Source: Paenarthrobacter histidinolovorans (lineage in GTDB: Bacteria > Actinomycetota > Actinomycetes > Actinomycetales > Micrococcaceae). Taken from it: DNA of 64,000 nt. The translations under genes were made by a program, and so were the position numbers. Location: NCBI RefSeq assembly GCF_014647595.1, contig NZ_BMPM01000002.1:310001-374000 (forward strand), written 5' to 3'. Each line of letters begins with the position of its first letter. Position 1 is the first letter of the stretch. Positions 36,717 through 45,300 of this stretch are shown piece after piece. Below the pieces are notes generated by a model. It saw nothing but the letters and a program-made list of their open reading frames with translations. It was not told the DNA's origin and ran no database searches.

Positions 36717-38210
36717 ATGGCACTCATGGACCGGCTTCCCAAGCACCTGTTCACAACCCGGGGCTGGGGTCTTCTTGCCGCGGGTGCGATCTCCCTCGGA
36801 TCCGCCTACGTGATGGGCCGGCGTGATCTCCTGACCTTGGCGGTCCTGCTGCTCCTGCTCCCCTTGGTTGCCCTTGCCGGCGTCCGGGTCCTCAAGCCCA
36901 AGTTCCAGGTGTACCGGGAGTTCAATCCGTCCACAGTGGAAACGTCCAGCACCACCACAGTCCGCCTGGCAGTAGCGCGGACGTCCTACTCCACAGGGCA
37001 CGTGATCATGGAGGAACAGCTGCCGCCCCGTTTCGGCCAGCCGCCTGCCTTCCGTTTCCCGGCACGGTCCGCTTCCGGAGGAACAAGCCGGTATGAGTAC
37101 CACCTGCGCTCCGGTAAGCGCGGACAGTTCCGGATTGGTCCGGTAACCGCCGAGTTCAGCGATCCCTTCGGCCTGTCCTTGCGGCGGCATTCAATCGACG
37201 ACGGCGACCTCCTCACCGTGACGCCGGCCGCCGTCGAACTTCCCGTCACCGGCCTGGCCGGGGCCCGCGGAAACGACGGCGTGACGGCGACGCGGATCCG
37301 TGCCAATCCAAGCGACGATGACATCATGACCCGTGAATACCGGCACGGGGATCCCATGCGCCGCGTTCATTGGGCCGCCACGGCACGTCACGGCCAGCTC
37401 ATGGTGCGCCAGGAGGAATCGGTGACCACTCCGGAGGCCACGCTGATCCTTGATCAGCGCTTCTCCGCGTTCGCCACGGGCACTGGTTCCGTTTTTGGCA
37501 GCCACGACGAAGACTCGGACCTGGTGACGAGCCCTCCTTTTGAATGGATGGTCACCGCTGCGGTGTCGATCGCGGCGCATCTGTCGGAGCGGAATTATTC
37601 ACTGCGGGTTCTTGACGCTTTCGGTGGACCGGCGTTCCTCCGTTCCCGCTCGGCACCGGATCCTGACGCCGAGGAATTCTCCGGCGCTGGTGGCTTGCAG
37701 GCCATCGCGGAAGGGCTGGCGGCCATCGAACTCAGCGGTCCCAGGCACGCCAGGGCGGAGCATCACCGCCCGGACAACAGTGCCGGGCGCCCAAGGTCCG
37801 AGGCCGGTCATACCGAACACCCGGGAACCGGGCACCGTGACGTACGGACGGGCCAGGCACCTGCCGACGCCGCAGATTCGGTCTTCGATGACAGACTGAT
37901 GGACAAGTTGGCGGCACACCGCTTGCGGGGACCGCTCCTGGCGTTGCTGGGTGCCATGACGCCGGCGGAAGCCAGGACGCTGGCCCCCGCGGCCGCCTAT
38001 GGTGCCAATGCCTTCGCCCTGGTGGTCAGCGATTCTTCGCGAAGCAGCGAGGATGTCCTGGAGATTCTGCGGCAGGCGGGCTGGCGGGTTGCCGCCGTGA
38101 CGGCGAAGACCCAGTTGGCGTCTGCCTGGTCTTCCTTCGATGAAGGTGGAATAGTCGCCGCGGCAGGAGCTGCCATGGATGTGCGGCGTGGAGCGGCGGT
38201 GCCCCGATGA
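36717..38210 (+). CDS. DUF58 domain protein
   Basis: 497 residues. Two N-terminal membrane helices (about 15-35 and 38-58) are followed by a beta-rich part and the DUF58 core, whose signature is REYRHGDPMRRVHWAATARH around residues 205-224. A low-complexity insert rich in histidine, glycine and proline (about 345-380) is a likely linker. DUF58 proteins have von Willebrand-type folds and pair with MoxR ATPases. The start is 12 bp after moxR, and its end overlaps the next gene by four bases (ATGA), so the three are one operon. Confidence 0.92.
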   Translation: MALMDRLPKHLFTTRGWGLLAAGAISLGSAYVMGRRDLLTLAVLLLLLPLVALAGVRVLKPKFQVYREFNPSTVETSSTTTVRLAVARTSYSTGHVIMEEQLPPRFGQPPAFRFPARSASGGTSRYEYHLRSGKRGQFRIGPVTAEFSDPFGLSLRRHSIDDGDLLTVTPAAVELPVTGLAGARGNDGVTATRIRANPSDDDIMTREYRHGDPMRRVHWAATARHGQLMVRQEESVTTPEATLILDQRFSAFATGTGSVFGSHDEDSDLVTSPPFEWMVTAAVSIAAHLSERNYSLRVLDAFGGPAFLRSRSAPDPDAEEFSGAGGLQAIAEGLAAIELSGPRHARAEHHRPDNSAGRPRSEAGHTEHPGTGHRDVRTGQAPADAADSVFDDRLMDKLAAHRLRGPLLALLGAMTPAEARTLAPAAAYGANAFALVVSDSSRSSEDVLEILRQAGWRVAAVTAKTQLASAWSSFDEGGIVAAAGAAMDVRRGAAVPR

Positions 38211-40708
38211 CAACTACATCCCACCGGAACTCCCCCGCCTCAAACCCAGCCGGCGGAACGCCCGGCCGGAAGCAGCCCACAGCACCATCCCGCTTACGGA
38301 CTGCGGGCCCGGGACCCTACCCCTGGGTCATGGCCGGTTCCATTTCCGTGGCCGTCCTGGGTTCCGGGTTGTCGCTGAACGGCGTTCTCAGGGGCTGGGC
38401 CTGGTTCATGCCACTGATCACCACTGTCCTGGTGGTTTCCCTGACCCTGGCCGCACTTCGTGCCCTCCGCGCCCAGCCTTTGCTGGCCACGCTTGGGTCA
38501 TTTGTCTCCCTGGCAGCAGTTCTCACCTTCACGTTCTGCCGCCAGGACAGCCTGGCCGGTTTCATCCCCACCACCGGTACCTTTACCGCCGTCGGTCGCC
38601 TTATCAAACGTGCGGCTGAGACGGTGGTCTCGGAGAGCGCTCCGGTGGCACCGAACGCCGGGATCGTGTTCGTTGTGTGTGCGTGCCTGGGCCTCCTGGT
38701 GATCCTCATTGATGCGTTGGCGGTCCCCCTGTCCATGCCTGCTGCCAGTGGCATAGGGATCCTGGCGGTGATGGTGGTCCCGGCAACCATCAAGCCCCAG
38801 AGCGTGGGCCTTGCCGGTTTCCTGGGCGCGGCTGTGGGCTATCTCCTGATTCTCGGGTGCAGCCACTGGTTTGCTCCTGATGCGCGCCTGCAGTCCGGTG
38901 CGGGACGGGGCGCCGGGCAGTTCCGGCGCTCGATGGTGACCGGTGGCCTGGCACTGGCCTTGACCATGGTGGTGCCGCTGGCGATTCCCGGATTCGAAAC
39001 GGGCACGTTTCCGGAGGGTTCGCGGCTGAGTCCCTGGGGTACATCCAACGGGCTGAATCCTATGATCACCTTGGGCAACAGCCTGCGTAGCCCCACCGGA
39101 TCAGGCCGCATCACCTACGCCACCAGCTCCAGCGCACCGCTCTACCTGCGGTCCGTCACCATCGACCACTTCGACGGCGAAACCTGGGCGCCCGATGACC
39201 GCACGGCGCAGCGCCGGGCGGGTGCGGACAGGATCGAAACAGGCTATGCCGTTCAGGGCGAAGTCGTAAACGCCGTCACCTCGGTCAGCGCCGGCCAGTT
39301 CACCAGCCCCTACCTCCCGGCCCCCTTCGCCCCTGCCTCCGTCAACGGCCTCAACGGGCGGTGGACCTGGGACCCTGACACCTTGAGCATCATGAGCACC
39401 GAAACCACTACGCGTGCGCAGCGCTACGTGGTTTTCTCGGCCGCACCCAAAGTCACCGCCGCGGCTTTGGCCCAGGCCACGGCGCCTCCCCGGTCCATCT
39501 CCGATGACTTCCTCAGGGTTCCGGGCAACCTGCCGGACATCGTCCGGCAAACCGCAGATTCGGTCACGGCGCCGGCAGGGAACAACAATTACGCCAAGGC
39601 TTTGGCGATCCAGAAGTACCTTCGTTCGGGTGCATTCACCTATTCCCTGCAAGCACCCGTGCAGAACGGCTACGACGGCAACGGCCTCTCTGTCCTGGCC
39701 GATTTCCTGACGGTCAAGAGTGGCTATTGTGTCCACTTCTCCTCAGCCATGGCCGTCATGGCGCGCGCCGAAGGCATCCCGAGCCGCATCGCGGTTGGCT
39801 ACGCCCCCGGCCGCCTCACGGGAGAATCGGTTGCCTTGGTGGGACAAGGTTCGTTCCCGGAATATGAGGTGGACGCCCGTGACGCCCATGCGTGGCCTGA
39901 ACTCTACTTTGAAGGGCTTGGCTGGGTGCCGTTCGAACCCACCCCCTCGCGTGGCGTGGTGCCCGATTACGCAACGGAAAGCTCCGTAGCCGGCAACCTC
40001 AGCACCAACACGGACGAGAAAGAAACCCTGACGACTCCCGCCCCGGTGGCAACGGCTCCCGTCCCCATCCCGGAGGTGGGCACGCCCGCGGCGGGATCCC
40101 CCGGCGTCAATCCCCTTCCGGCGATCGCAGCCGCCGCCGCAGGGGTTCTGTTGCTGGTGGCTTTCCTGTGCTCGCCCAGGCTCAGCAGGATTGCCCTCCG
40201 CCGACGCCGGCTAAGCGTCAAGCCCAGGGATGACACTGACGATCTGCCGCCCGGATTCAAGGATCCCGCCCCGGAACTGGCGTGGGCCGAACTGCAGGAC
40301 CTTGCCAGCGACTACGGAGTTCCTTCGACCTCCAGCGAGACGCCCCGGCACTTCTCCAGCAGATTGCGTTCCAGCGCCGCCCTGGGCGAGTCGGGAGGGC
40401 TCGACGACGCCGCGCACCAGGCCGTTGCGTCCCTCACCGCGGACTTTGAACGGCAACGCTACGCCCGCCTTGCGGTGGCGGCCCGGGCGGCCGCGCCGCG
40501 CATCGCCGTCGTGCGTGAGTCGTTGCGGAACAATGCACGCTGGCTGGTCCGTTTCCGCGCGGACTGGCTCCCGCCGTCGATGATGCGCCGCTGGGCCCGG
40601 GCATTGGGTGCGCCGTTCCGCGCGGTGGGTGCGCTGGGCAAGGCCGTGGGTTGGGGCGCCGTCCGGGGATGGCGGTCCTTGAGCGGGGTACTCCCCCAGC
40701 GGCGCTGA
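38207..40708 (+). CDS. membrane transglutaminase-like protein (TgpA/DUF3488-DUF4129)
   Basis: 833 residues. The N-terminal part has about six membrane helices (DUF3488-like). The extracellular transglutaminase core follows, with the catalytic cysteine about Cys508 (SGYCVHFSSAMAVMARA) and the histidine about His561 (DAHAWPELYFEGLGWVPFEP). The third position is glutamate in FEPTPS, where many members have aspartate; actinobacterial members commonly have Glu. A membrane helix (about 640-660) leads to a soluble C-terminal DUF4129-type domain. In the MoxR-DUF58 operon this is the presumed effector. Substrate and product are unknown. Confidence 0.92.
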   Translation: MTTTSHRNSPASNPAGGTPGRKQPTAPSRLRTAGPGPYPWVMAGSISVAVLGSGLSLNGVLRGWAWFMPLITTVLVVSLTLAALRALRAQPLLATLGSFVSLAAVLTFTFCRQDSLAGFIPTTGTFTAVGRLIKRAAETVVSESAPVAPNAGIVFVVCACLGLLVILIDALAVPLSMPAASGIGILAVMVVPATIKPQSVGLAGFLGAAVGYLLILGCSHWFAPDARLQSGAGRGAGQFRRSMVTGGLALALTMVVPLAIPGFETGTFPEGSRLSPWGTSNGLNPMITLGNSLRSPTGSGRITYATSSSAPLYLRSVTIDHFDGETWAPDDRTAQRRAGADRIETGYAVQGEVVNAVTSVSAGQFTSPYLPAPFAPASVNGLNGRWTWDPDTLSIMSTETTTRAQRYVVFSAAPKVTAAALAQATAPPRSISDDFLRVPGNLPDIVRQTADSVTAPAGNNNYAKALAIQKYLRSGAFTYSLQAPVQNGYDGNGLSVLADFLTVKSGYCVHFSSAMAVMARAEGIPSRIAVGYAPGRLTGESVALVGQGSFPEYEVDARDAHAWPELYFEGLGWVPFEPTPSRGVVPDYATESSVAGNLSTNTDEKETLTTPAPVATAPVPIPEVGTPAAGSPGVNPLPAIAAAAAGVLLLVAFLCSPRLSRIALRRRRLSVKPRDDTDDLPPGFKDPAPELAWAELQDLASDYGVPSTSSETPRHFSSRLRSSAALGESGGLDDAAHQAVASLTADFERQRYARLAVAARAAAPRIAVVRESLRNNARWLVRFRADWLPPSMMRRWARALGAPFRAVGALGKAVGWGAVRGWRSLSGVLPQRR

Positions 40709-40738
40709 CGCTACACAGCCGGCCAGGTGCACACACGT

Positions 40739-40785
40739 CACAGGGCCCGGCAGCGGAACTTGTGGTTCCGGTGCCGGGCCCTGTG
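40739..40785. terminator. hairpin between convergent genes
   Basis: CACAGGGCCCGGCA (40739-40752) pairs perfectly with TGCCGGGCCCTGTG (40772-40785), loop 19 bases; flanking ACACAC and GTGTGT may extend it. It lies between the transglutaminase gene (plus) and the dehydrogenase gene (minus) and probably ends both transcripts. No T run. Confidence 0.7.
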
Positions 40786-40835
40786 TGTGTCAACCGATCT
40801 TGTTGCGAGAGCGGTGGACGGGATCCCTGCGCAGC

Positions 40836-42317
40836 TTAGTCGGCGTACGGGTCCGCGATACCTACGTACTGGGTGTAGAGGTACTCTTCAATGCCTTCGG
40901 AGCCGCCTTCGCGGCCCAGGCCGGACTGCTTGACGCCACCGAACGGGGCCGCAGCGTTGGAGATGACGCCGGCGTTCAGGCCCAGCATTCCGGTCTCCAG
41001 GCGTTCGCTGATCCGCAGACCACGGTTGAGGTCCTTGGTGAAGACGTAAGCCACCAGGCCGTATTCGGTGTTGTTGGCCAGCCGAACGGCATCGTCTTCG
41101 GTGGAGAAGGTGATGATCGGGGCTACCGGTCCGAAGATTTCTTCCTGGAGGATGCGGGCGTCGGCAGCAACGTTCTTCAGAACGGTGGGCTTGTAGAAGT
41201 AGCCGGGACCGTCGACGGCTGCACCGCCGGTAACGGCTGTAGCGCCACCTTCAACAGCTTCGGTGACGAGGGCGTGGACGCCGTCGCGGGCCTTCCCGTC
41301 GATCAGCGGGCCAACCTTGGACTCGGGTTCGGTGCCCCGGGCAGTGGTGAGCGAGCCGATCTTGGCTGCGAACTTCTCCGCGAAGGCATCGGCGATGGAT
41401 TCGTGCACAATGAAGCGGTTCGCTGCCGTGCAGGCCTCACCCATGTTGCGCATTTTGGCGGCGATGGCACCTTCGACAGCCTTGTCCAGATCGGCATCTT
41501 CGAAGACGACGAACGGGGCGTTGCCACCGAGTTCCATGGAGGTACGCAGGACCTTGTCGGCAGCTTCGCGGATCAGGGCCTGGCCCACCGGAGTGGAGCC
41601 GGTGAAGGAGATCTTGCGGAGGCGGTCGTCCTTGATCAACGGACCCGTCACGGCGCCGGCAGTGGAGGTCTGGATGACGTTCAGAACGCCGGCCGGGAGG
41701 CCTGCTTCCTGCATGACCTGGGCGAACAGCAGGCTGGTCAGCGGGGTCAGGTTGGCGGGCTTGAGGACCATGGTGCAACCGGCCGCGACGGCGGGAGCTA
41801 CCTTGCGGGTGGCCATGGCCAGCGGGAAGTTCCACGGCGTGATCAAGAGGCAAGGACCAACCGGCTTCTTCTGCACAAGGAGGCGGTTCTTGCCGTCCGG
41901 TGCAGCGGAGTAGCGGCCGGACACGCGGACGGCTTCCTCGGAGAACCAGCGCAGGAACTCGGCACCGTAGGTAACCTCGCCACGTGCCTCGGCCAGCGGC
42001 TTGCCCATTTCAAGGGTCATGAGGAGGGCGAAGTCTTCGGCACGCTCGGTGACGAGTTCGAAGGCGCGGCGCAGGATTTCGCCGCGTTCGCGCGGTGCGG
42101 TGCGGGCCCAGTCAGCCTGGGCGGCAGCAGCGGCGTCGAGTGCGGCAGCGCCGTCTTCAGCACCGGCGTCGGAGATGCTGAGCAGGACCTTGCCCGTGGC
42201 CGGGTCCTCAACATCGAAAGTTTTTCCCGATCCGGCCGGACGCCACTGACCGTTGATCAGCAGGCCGGTGGGAACGGAAGCCAGCAGTTCGCTTTCGCGT
42301 TCAACCGTGACAGTCAT
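40836..42317 (-). CDS. gabD: NAD(P)-dependent aldehyde dehydrogenase, succinate-semialdehyde type
   Basis: 493 residues of the aldehyde dehydrogenase superfamily. LLITPWNFPLAMATRKVAPA leads into the cofactor site, FTGSTPVGQ follows, ELGGNAPFVVFEDADLD contains the glutamate base, and the catalytic cysteine lies in NMGEACTAANRFIV. EEIFGPVAPI follows later. Best match is the GabD group, which oxidises succinate semialdehyde; other acid-semialdehyde substrates cannot be ruled out. The ATG at 42317 has AAGGAG 5 bases upstream. It is a single gene with no transaminase or GABA permease nearby. Confidence 0.85.
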   Translation of the reverse strand: MTVTVERESELLASVPTGLLINGQWRPAGSGKTFDVEDPATGKVLLSISDAGAEDGAAALDAAAAAQADWARTAPRERGEILRRAFELVTERAEDFALLMTLEMGKPLAEARGEVTYGAEFLRWFSEEAVRVSGRYSAAPDGKNRLLVQKKPVGPCLLITPWNFPLAMATRKVAPAVAAGCTMVLKPANLTPLTSLLFAQVMQEAGLPAGVLNVIQTSTAGAVTGPLIKDDRLRKISFTGSTPVGQALIREAADKVLRTSMELGGNAPFVVFEDADLDKAVEGAIAAKMRNMGEACTAANRFIVHESIADAFAEKFAAKIGSLTTARGTEPESKVGPLIDGKARDGVHALVTEAVEGGATAVTGGAAVDGPGYFYKPTVLKNVAADARILQEEIFGPVAPIITFSTEDDAVRLANNTEYGLVAYVFTKDLNRGLRISERLETGMLGLNAGVISNAAAPFGGVKQSGLGREGGSEGIEEYLYTQYVGIADPYAD

Positions 42318-42477
42318 GGCGACTCCTTCGTCTGGGGGTGCTTTGGAGAATTGCACCACTGGGGTTCGTTGCCGGAAGTGGCTTGAATTACTGCCACGGT
42401 ACTGCCCCGCCAGAAGCAGTGTCTACGCCTTGACGCACTGCCATACGGATGCCAATTTGTGCAGGTGCACAGCCACG

Positions 42478-43407
42478 TCAGCGGGCAGCAAGAACCGCGG
42501 AGTACAGCTCCCGCTTGCTGACGCGGGCGTCCTCGGCAACTGCCGCAACGGCTTCCTTCAAGCGGATGCCCTGGGATACAAGGTCATTGACTGCCGCAAC
42601 GTGGTCTTCCGGTTTGCCGGGCTCCTGTTCAGGCGCACCACCGACAACCACTGCAATTTCGCCGCGGACCTCGTTGTTCTCGGCCCACTCCAGCAGTTCA
42701 CGGAGTGTTCCTCGGATGACTTCCTCGTAGGTCTTGGTGAGTTCACGGCAAACAGCAACCCGGCGTTCGGCGCCGAAGCGCTCGTGCAAGGCCCGCAGCA
42801 TGACTTCAAGCCGGTGCGGCGCTTCGAAGAAAACCATGGTGCGGCGTTCATCAGCGAGATCGGCCAGGCGCGAATTCCGTTCACCCGATTTACGGGGCAG
42901 GAAGCCTTCAAAGCAGAAGCGGTCCGTGGGCAGGCCGGAGAGGGCCAGTGCTGTCAGAACGGCCGACGGACCAGGGACCGCCGTGACAGTCAAACCAGCC
43001 GCAACGGCCCCTTCCACCAGCCGGAAGCCGGGGTCCGAGACCGCGGGCATGCCTGCGTCGCTGACCATGAGGATGGTTTTCCCGGCGCGGACGTGGTCCA
43101 GGAGTTCGCCTGTCTTGGCTGCTTCATTGTGCTCGTGGTAGCTGATGACGCGCCCGGAAACCTCCACGCCCAGTGCCGTCACGAGCCTGTGGAGGCGGCG
43201 GGTGTCCTCTGCCGCCACAATGTCGGATGTCGCCAGGAGTTCAATCAAACGCGAGGATGCGTCACCAACGTTGCCGATGGGCGTGGCCGCCAAGACGATC
43301 CTTCCGACCCCCGGTGTCGCACCGGACCGCGGATCCACCGCAGGAATTGCCTCGTCCTGGTCGTCGTTGAAGAGGGGCTCGTCCGGGGTGTTGCGTTGTT
43401 CGTCCAC
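42478..43407 (-). CDS. rsmI: 16S rRNA (cytidine1402-2'-O)-methyltransferase
   Basis: 309 residues of the tetrapyrrole-methylase fold. IVLAATPIGNVGDASSRL is the SAM-binding start of the core (from about residue 36), then VAAEDTRRLHRL, ILMVSDAGMPAVSDPGFRLV and CFEGFLPRKSGER. RsmI methylates the ribose of C1402 in the decoding center. The N-terminal ~35 residues are acidic and not part of the fold. It is divergent to the mannosyltransferase gene, 77 bp between starts. Confidence 0.94.
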   Translation of the reverse strand: MDEQRNTPDEPLFNDDQDEAIPAVDPRSGATPGVGRIVLAATPIGNVGDASSRLIELLATSDIVAAEDTRRLHRLVTALGVEVSGRVISYHEHNEAAKTGELLDHVRAGKTILMVSDAGMPAVSDPGFRLVEGAVAAGLTVTAVPGPSAVLTALALSGLPTDRFCFEGFLPRKSGERNSRLADLADERRTMVFFEAPHRLEVMLRALHERFGAERRVAVCRELTKTYEEVIRGTLRELLEWAENNEVRGEIAVVVGGAPEQEPGKPEDHVAAVNDLVSQGIRLKEAVAAVAEDARVSKRELYSAVLAAR

Positions 43408-43484
43408 CTGCCAAGCCTAATGCCGCACCGTCTGCAAAGCCGCACCTCAAGGCTGCGGCAAGTGTTGAAAGGTAGCATGGGCGG

Positions 43485-45290
43485 GTGAACCAGTCGCCCG
43501 TTCCTGCCGCCGCTTCAGGCACTCCTGTGGCGTCATCCGCCGTAGCCGATACGGATGAACCCGCAGTCCAACGTCCAGCCAGCCACCTCGACGACGTTGG
43601 GAAAGCAGAGTCCTCCGTACGCGGGCCGAGGCAGGCCGGCACTGGATTCCTGCCGGGCCGGGGCCTTGAACACCACCGGTGGATAGCGCGGCCCGCGGAA
43701 GCGTTCAGCGTGGAGGCACTGCGGACCCGCCTGATCGGCGGCATCCAGAGCTGGCGCGACTACCCTGCGTCCTTGCGGTTGTGGTTCTGGCTGATTCCCA
43801 CCATTACGGCGGTCCTGGGCGGAATCCTCCGGTTCTTCAGGCTCGAAGTCCCGCACAGCCTGGTTTTTGACGAAACGTACTACGTCAAGGACGCATACTC
43901 CTATCTGGTGAGCGGCTACGAGCGGAGCTGGCCGTCCAACGCCAACGACTCCTTCAATGCCGGCAATCCCAATGTCCTCCTCAACACCCCCGAGTACGTG
44001 GTCCACCCGCCGGTGGGCAAATGGATGATCGCTTTCGGAATGTGGCTGTTCGGCGGAGACAACCCCTTTGGCTGGCGTTTCAGCGCGGCACTGACCGGCA
44101 CGCTCACGGTCTTCCTGGTGGCGCTCATCGCCATGAAGCTCTTCCGCTCCCACACGCTCGGGGCGGTTGCGGGCCTGTTGCTCGCCATCGACGGACACCA
44201 CCTGGTGCTCTCCCGGACGGCCCTGCTGGATGTCTTCCTCGCGTTCTGGATCTTCGCCGCTTTCGGCGCCCTGCTGTTGGACCGCGACGACGGCCGCCGT
44301 CGTCTGGCTTCCCGGCTGGCCGCGCAAGCGGCTGCTTCGCCCGGCGGCATTCCGCTAACCAGCCAGTTGGTGGCAGGTCCCTGGCTGGGAATGCGGTGGT
44401 GGCGCCTTGTTGCCGGTATCTGCCTTGGACTCGCTGTGGGCACCAAATGGTCTGCGCTGTTCTTCGTGGCCGCTTTCGGTGTGATGACTGTGCTCTGGGA
44501 TCTGAACGCCCGCAGGATTGCCGGGATCCGGAATTGGTTCAGCGCAGGCATCATCAAAGATGGCGTCCCGGCGTTCTTCACCATCATTCCCGTCGCTGTT
44601 GCCACGTACATCGCCAGCTGGACCGGTTGGTTCCTGTCCAAGGACGCCTACTACCGGCAATGGGCCGCCACCAACCCGGCCCCCGGTTGGGACTGGCTGC
44701 CAGACTCCGTAAGGTCCTTGGCCCATTACCACCTGGAGGCCTACAAGTTCCACCAGGGGCTCAGCTCGGACCATCCTTATGAATCCAGCCCATGGACCTG
44801 GCTGGTCATGGGCCGTCCCACCTCGTTCTACTACCAGTCGCCCAAGCAGGGAACCTCGGGCTGCCTTGTGGAGACCTGTTCTTCGGCGATCCTCCCGGTG
44901 GGAAATCCTGTGGTCTGGTGGGGCGGAACCATTGCGCTAGTCATCCTGTTGTTCTGGTGGGCGGGTCGTCGTGACTGGCGGGCCGGCGCCATCCTCGCCG
45001 GGGTTGCCGCCGGTTACCTGCCGTGGTTCATGTACCCCGAACGCACCATGTTCATCTTCTATGCGGTCTCCTTTGAGCCCTTCCTGGTGTTGGGCCTGAC
45101 GTACGTGTTGGGATTGGTGCTCGGACGCAGCAGCGACCCGCCGTGGCGGCGACGGTCAGGACTCTACGTCGTGGCCGGTGTCCTGGTGCTGGCTGTCCTC
45201 GCAACGGCTTTCTTCTACCCGGTGCTCACGGCAGAAGTCATTAGTTACCAAGAGTGGCGCATGAGAATGTGGATGCCATCGTGGATCTAG
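43485..45290 (+). CDS. polyprenyl-phosphate-mannose protein O-mannosyltransferase (Pmt-type)
   Basis: 601 residues with about ten membrane helices after an 80-residue cytoplasmic N-terminus. The GT39 signature is visible: LVFDETYYVKDAYSYL, with the acidic pair DE in the first loop, and the longer extracytoplasmic loop around SSPWTWLVMGRPTSF. Actinobacterial homologues transfer mannose from polyprenyl-phosphate mannose to secreted proteins. The start is GTG at 43485. The acyl-CoA ligase begins 10 bp after its stop, with rsmI divergent ahead. The rsmI-pmt divergence is common in this phylum. Confidence 0.92.
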   Translation: MNQSPVPAAASGTPVASSAVADTDEPAVQRPASHLDDVGKAESSVRGPRQAGTGFLPGRGLEHHRWIARPAEAFSVEALRTRLIGGIQSWRDYPASLRLWFWLIPTITAVLGGILRFFRLEVPHSLVFDETYYVKDAYSYLVSGYERSWPSNANDSFNAGNPNVLLNTPEYVVHPPVGKWMIAFGMWLFGGDNPFGWRFSAALTGTLTVFLVALIAMKLFRSHTLGAVAGLLLAIDGHHLVLSRTALLDVFLAFWIFAAFGALLLDRDDGRRRLASRLAAQAAASPGGIPLTSQLVAGPWLGMRWWRLVAGICLGLAVGTKWSALFFVAAFGVMTVLWDLNARRIAGIRNWFSAGIIKDGVPAFFTIIPVAVATYIASWTGWFLSKDAYYRQWAATNPAPGWDWLPDSVRSLAHYHLEAYKFHQGLSSDHPYESSPWTWLVMGRPTSFYYQSPKQGTSGCLVETCSSAILPVGNPVVWWGGTIALVILLFWWAGRRDWRAGAILAGVAAGYLPWFMYPERTMFIFYAVSFEPFLVLGLTYVLGLVLGRSSDPPWRRRSGLYVVAGVLVLAVLATAFFYPVLTAEVISYQEWRMRMWMPSWI

Positions 45291-45300
45291 GAGGCAAGCA

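Noticed and set aside
40785..42386. 533-codon plus-strand frame
   Set aside because: Antisense to the aldehyde dehydrogenase gene, which has clear catalytic motifs.
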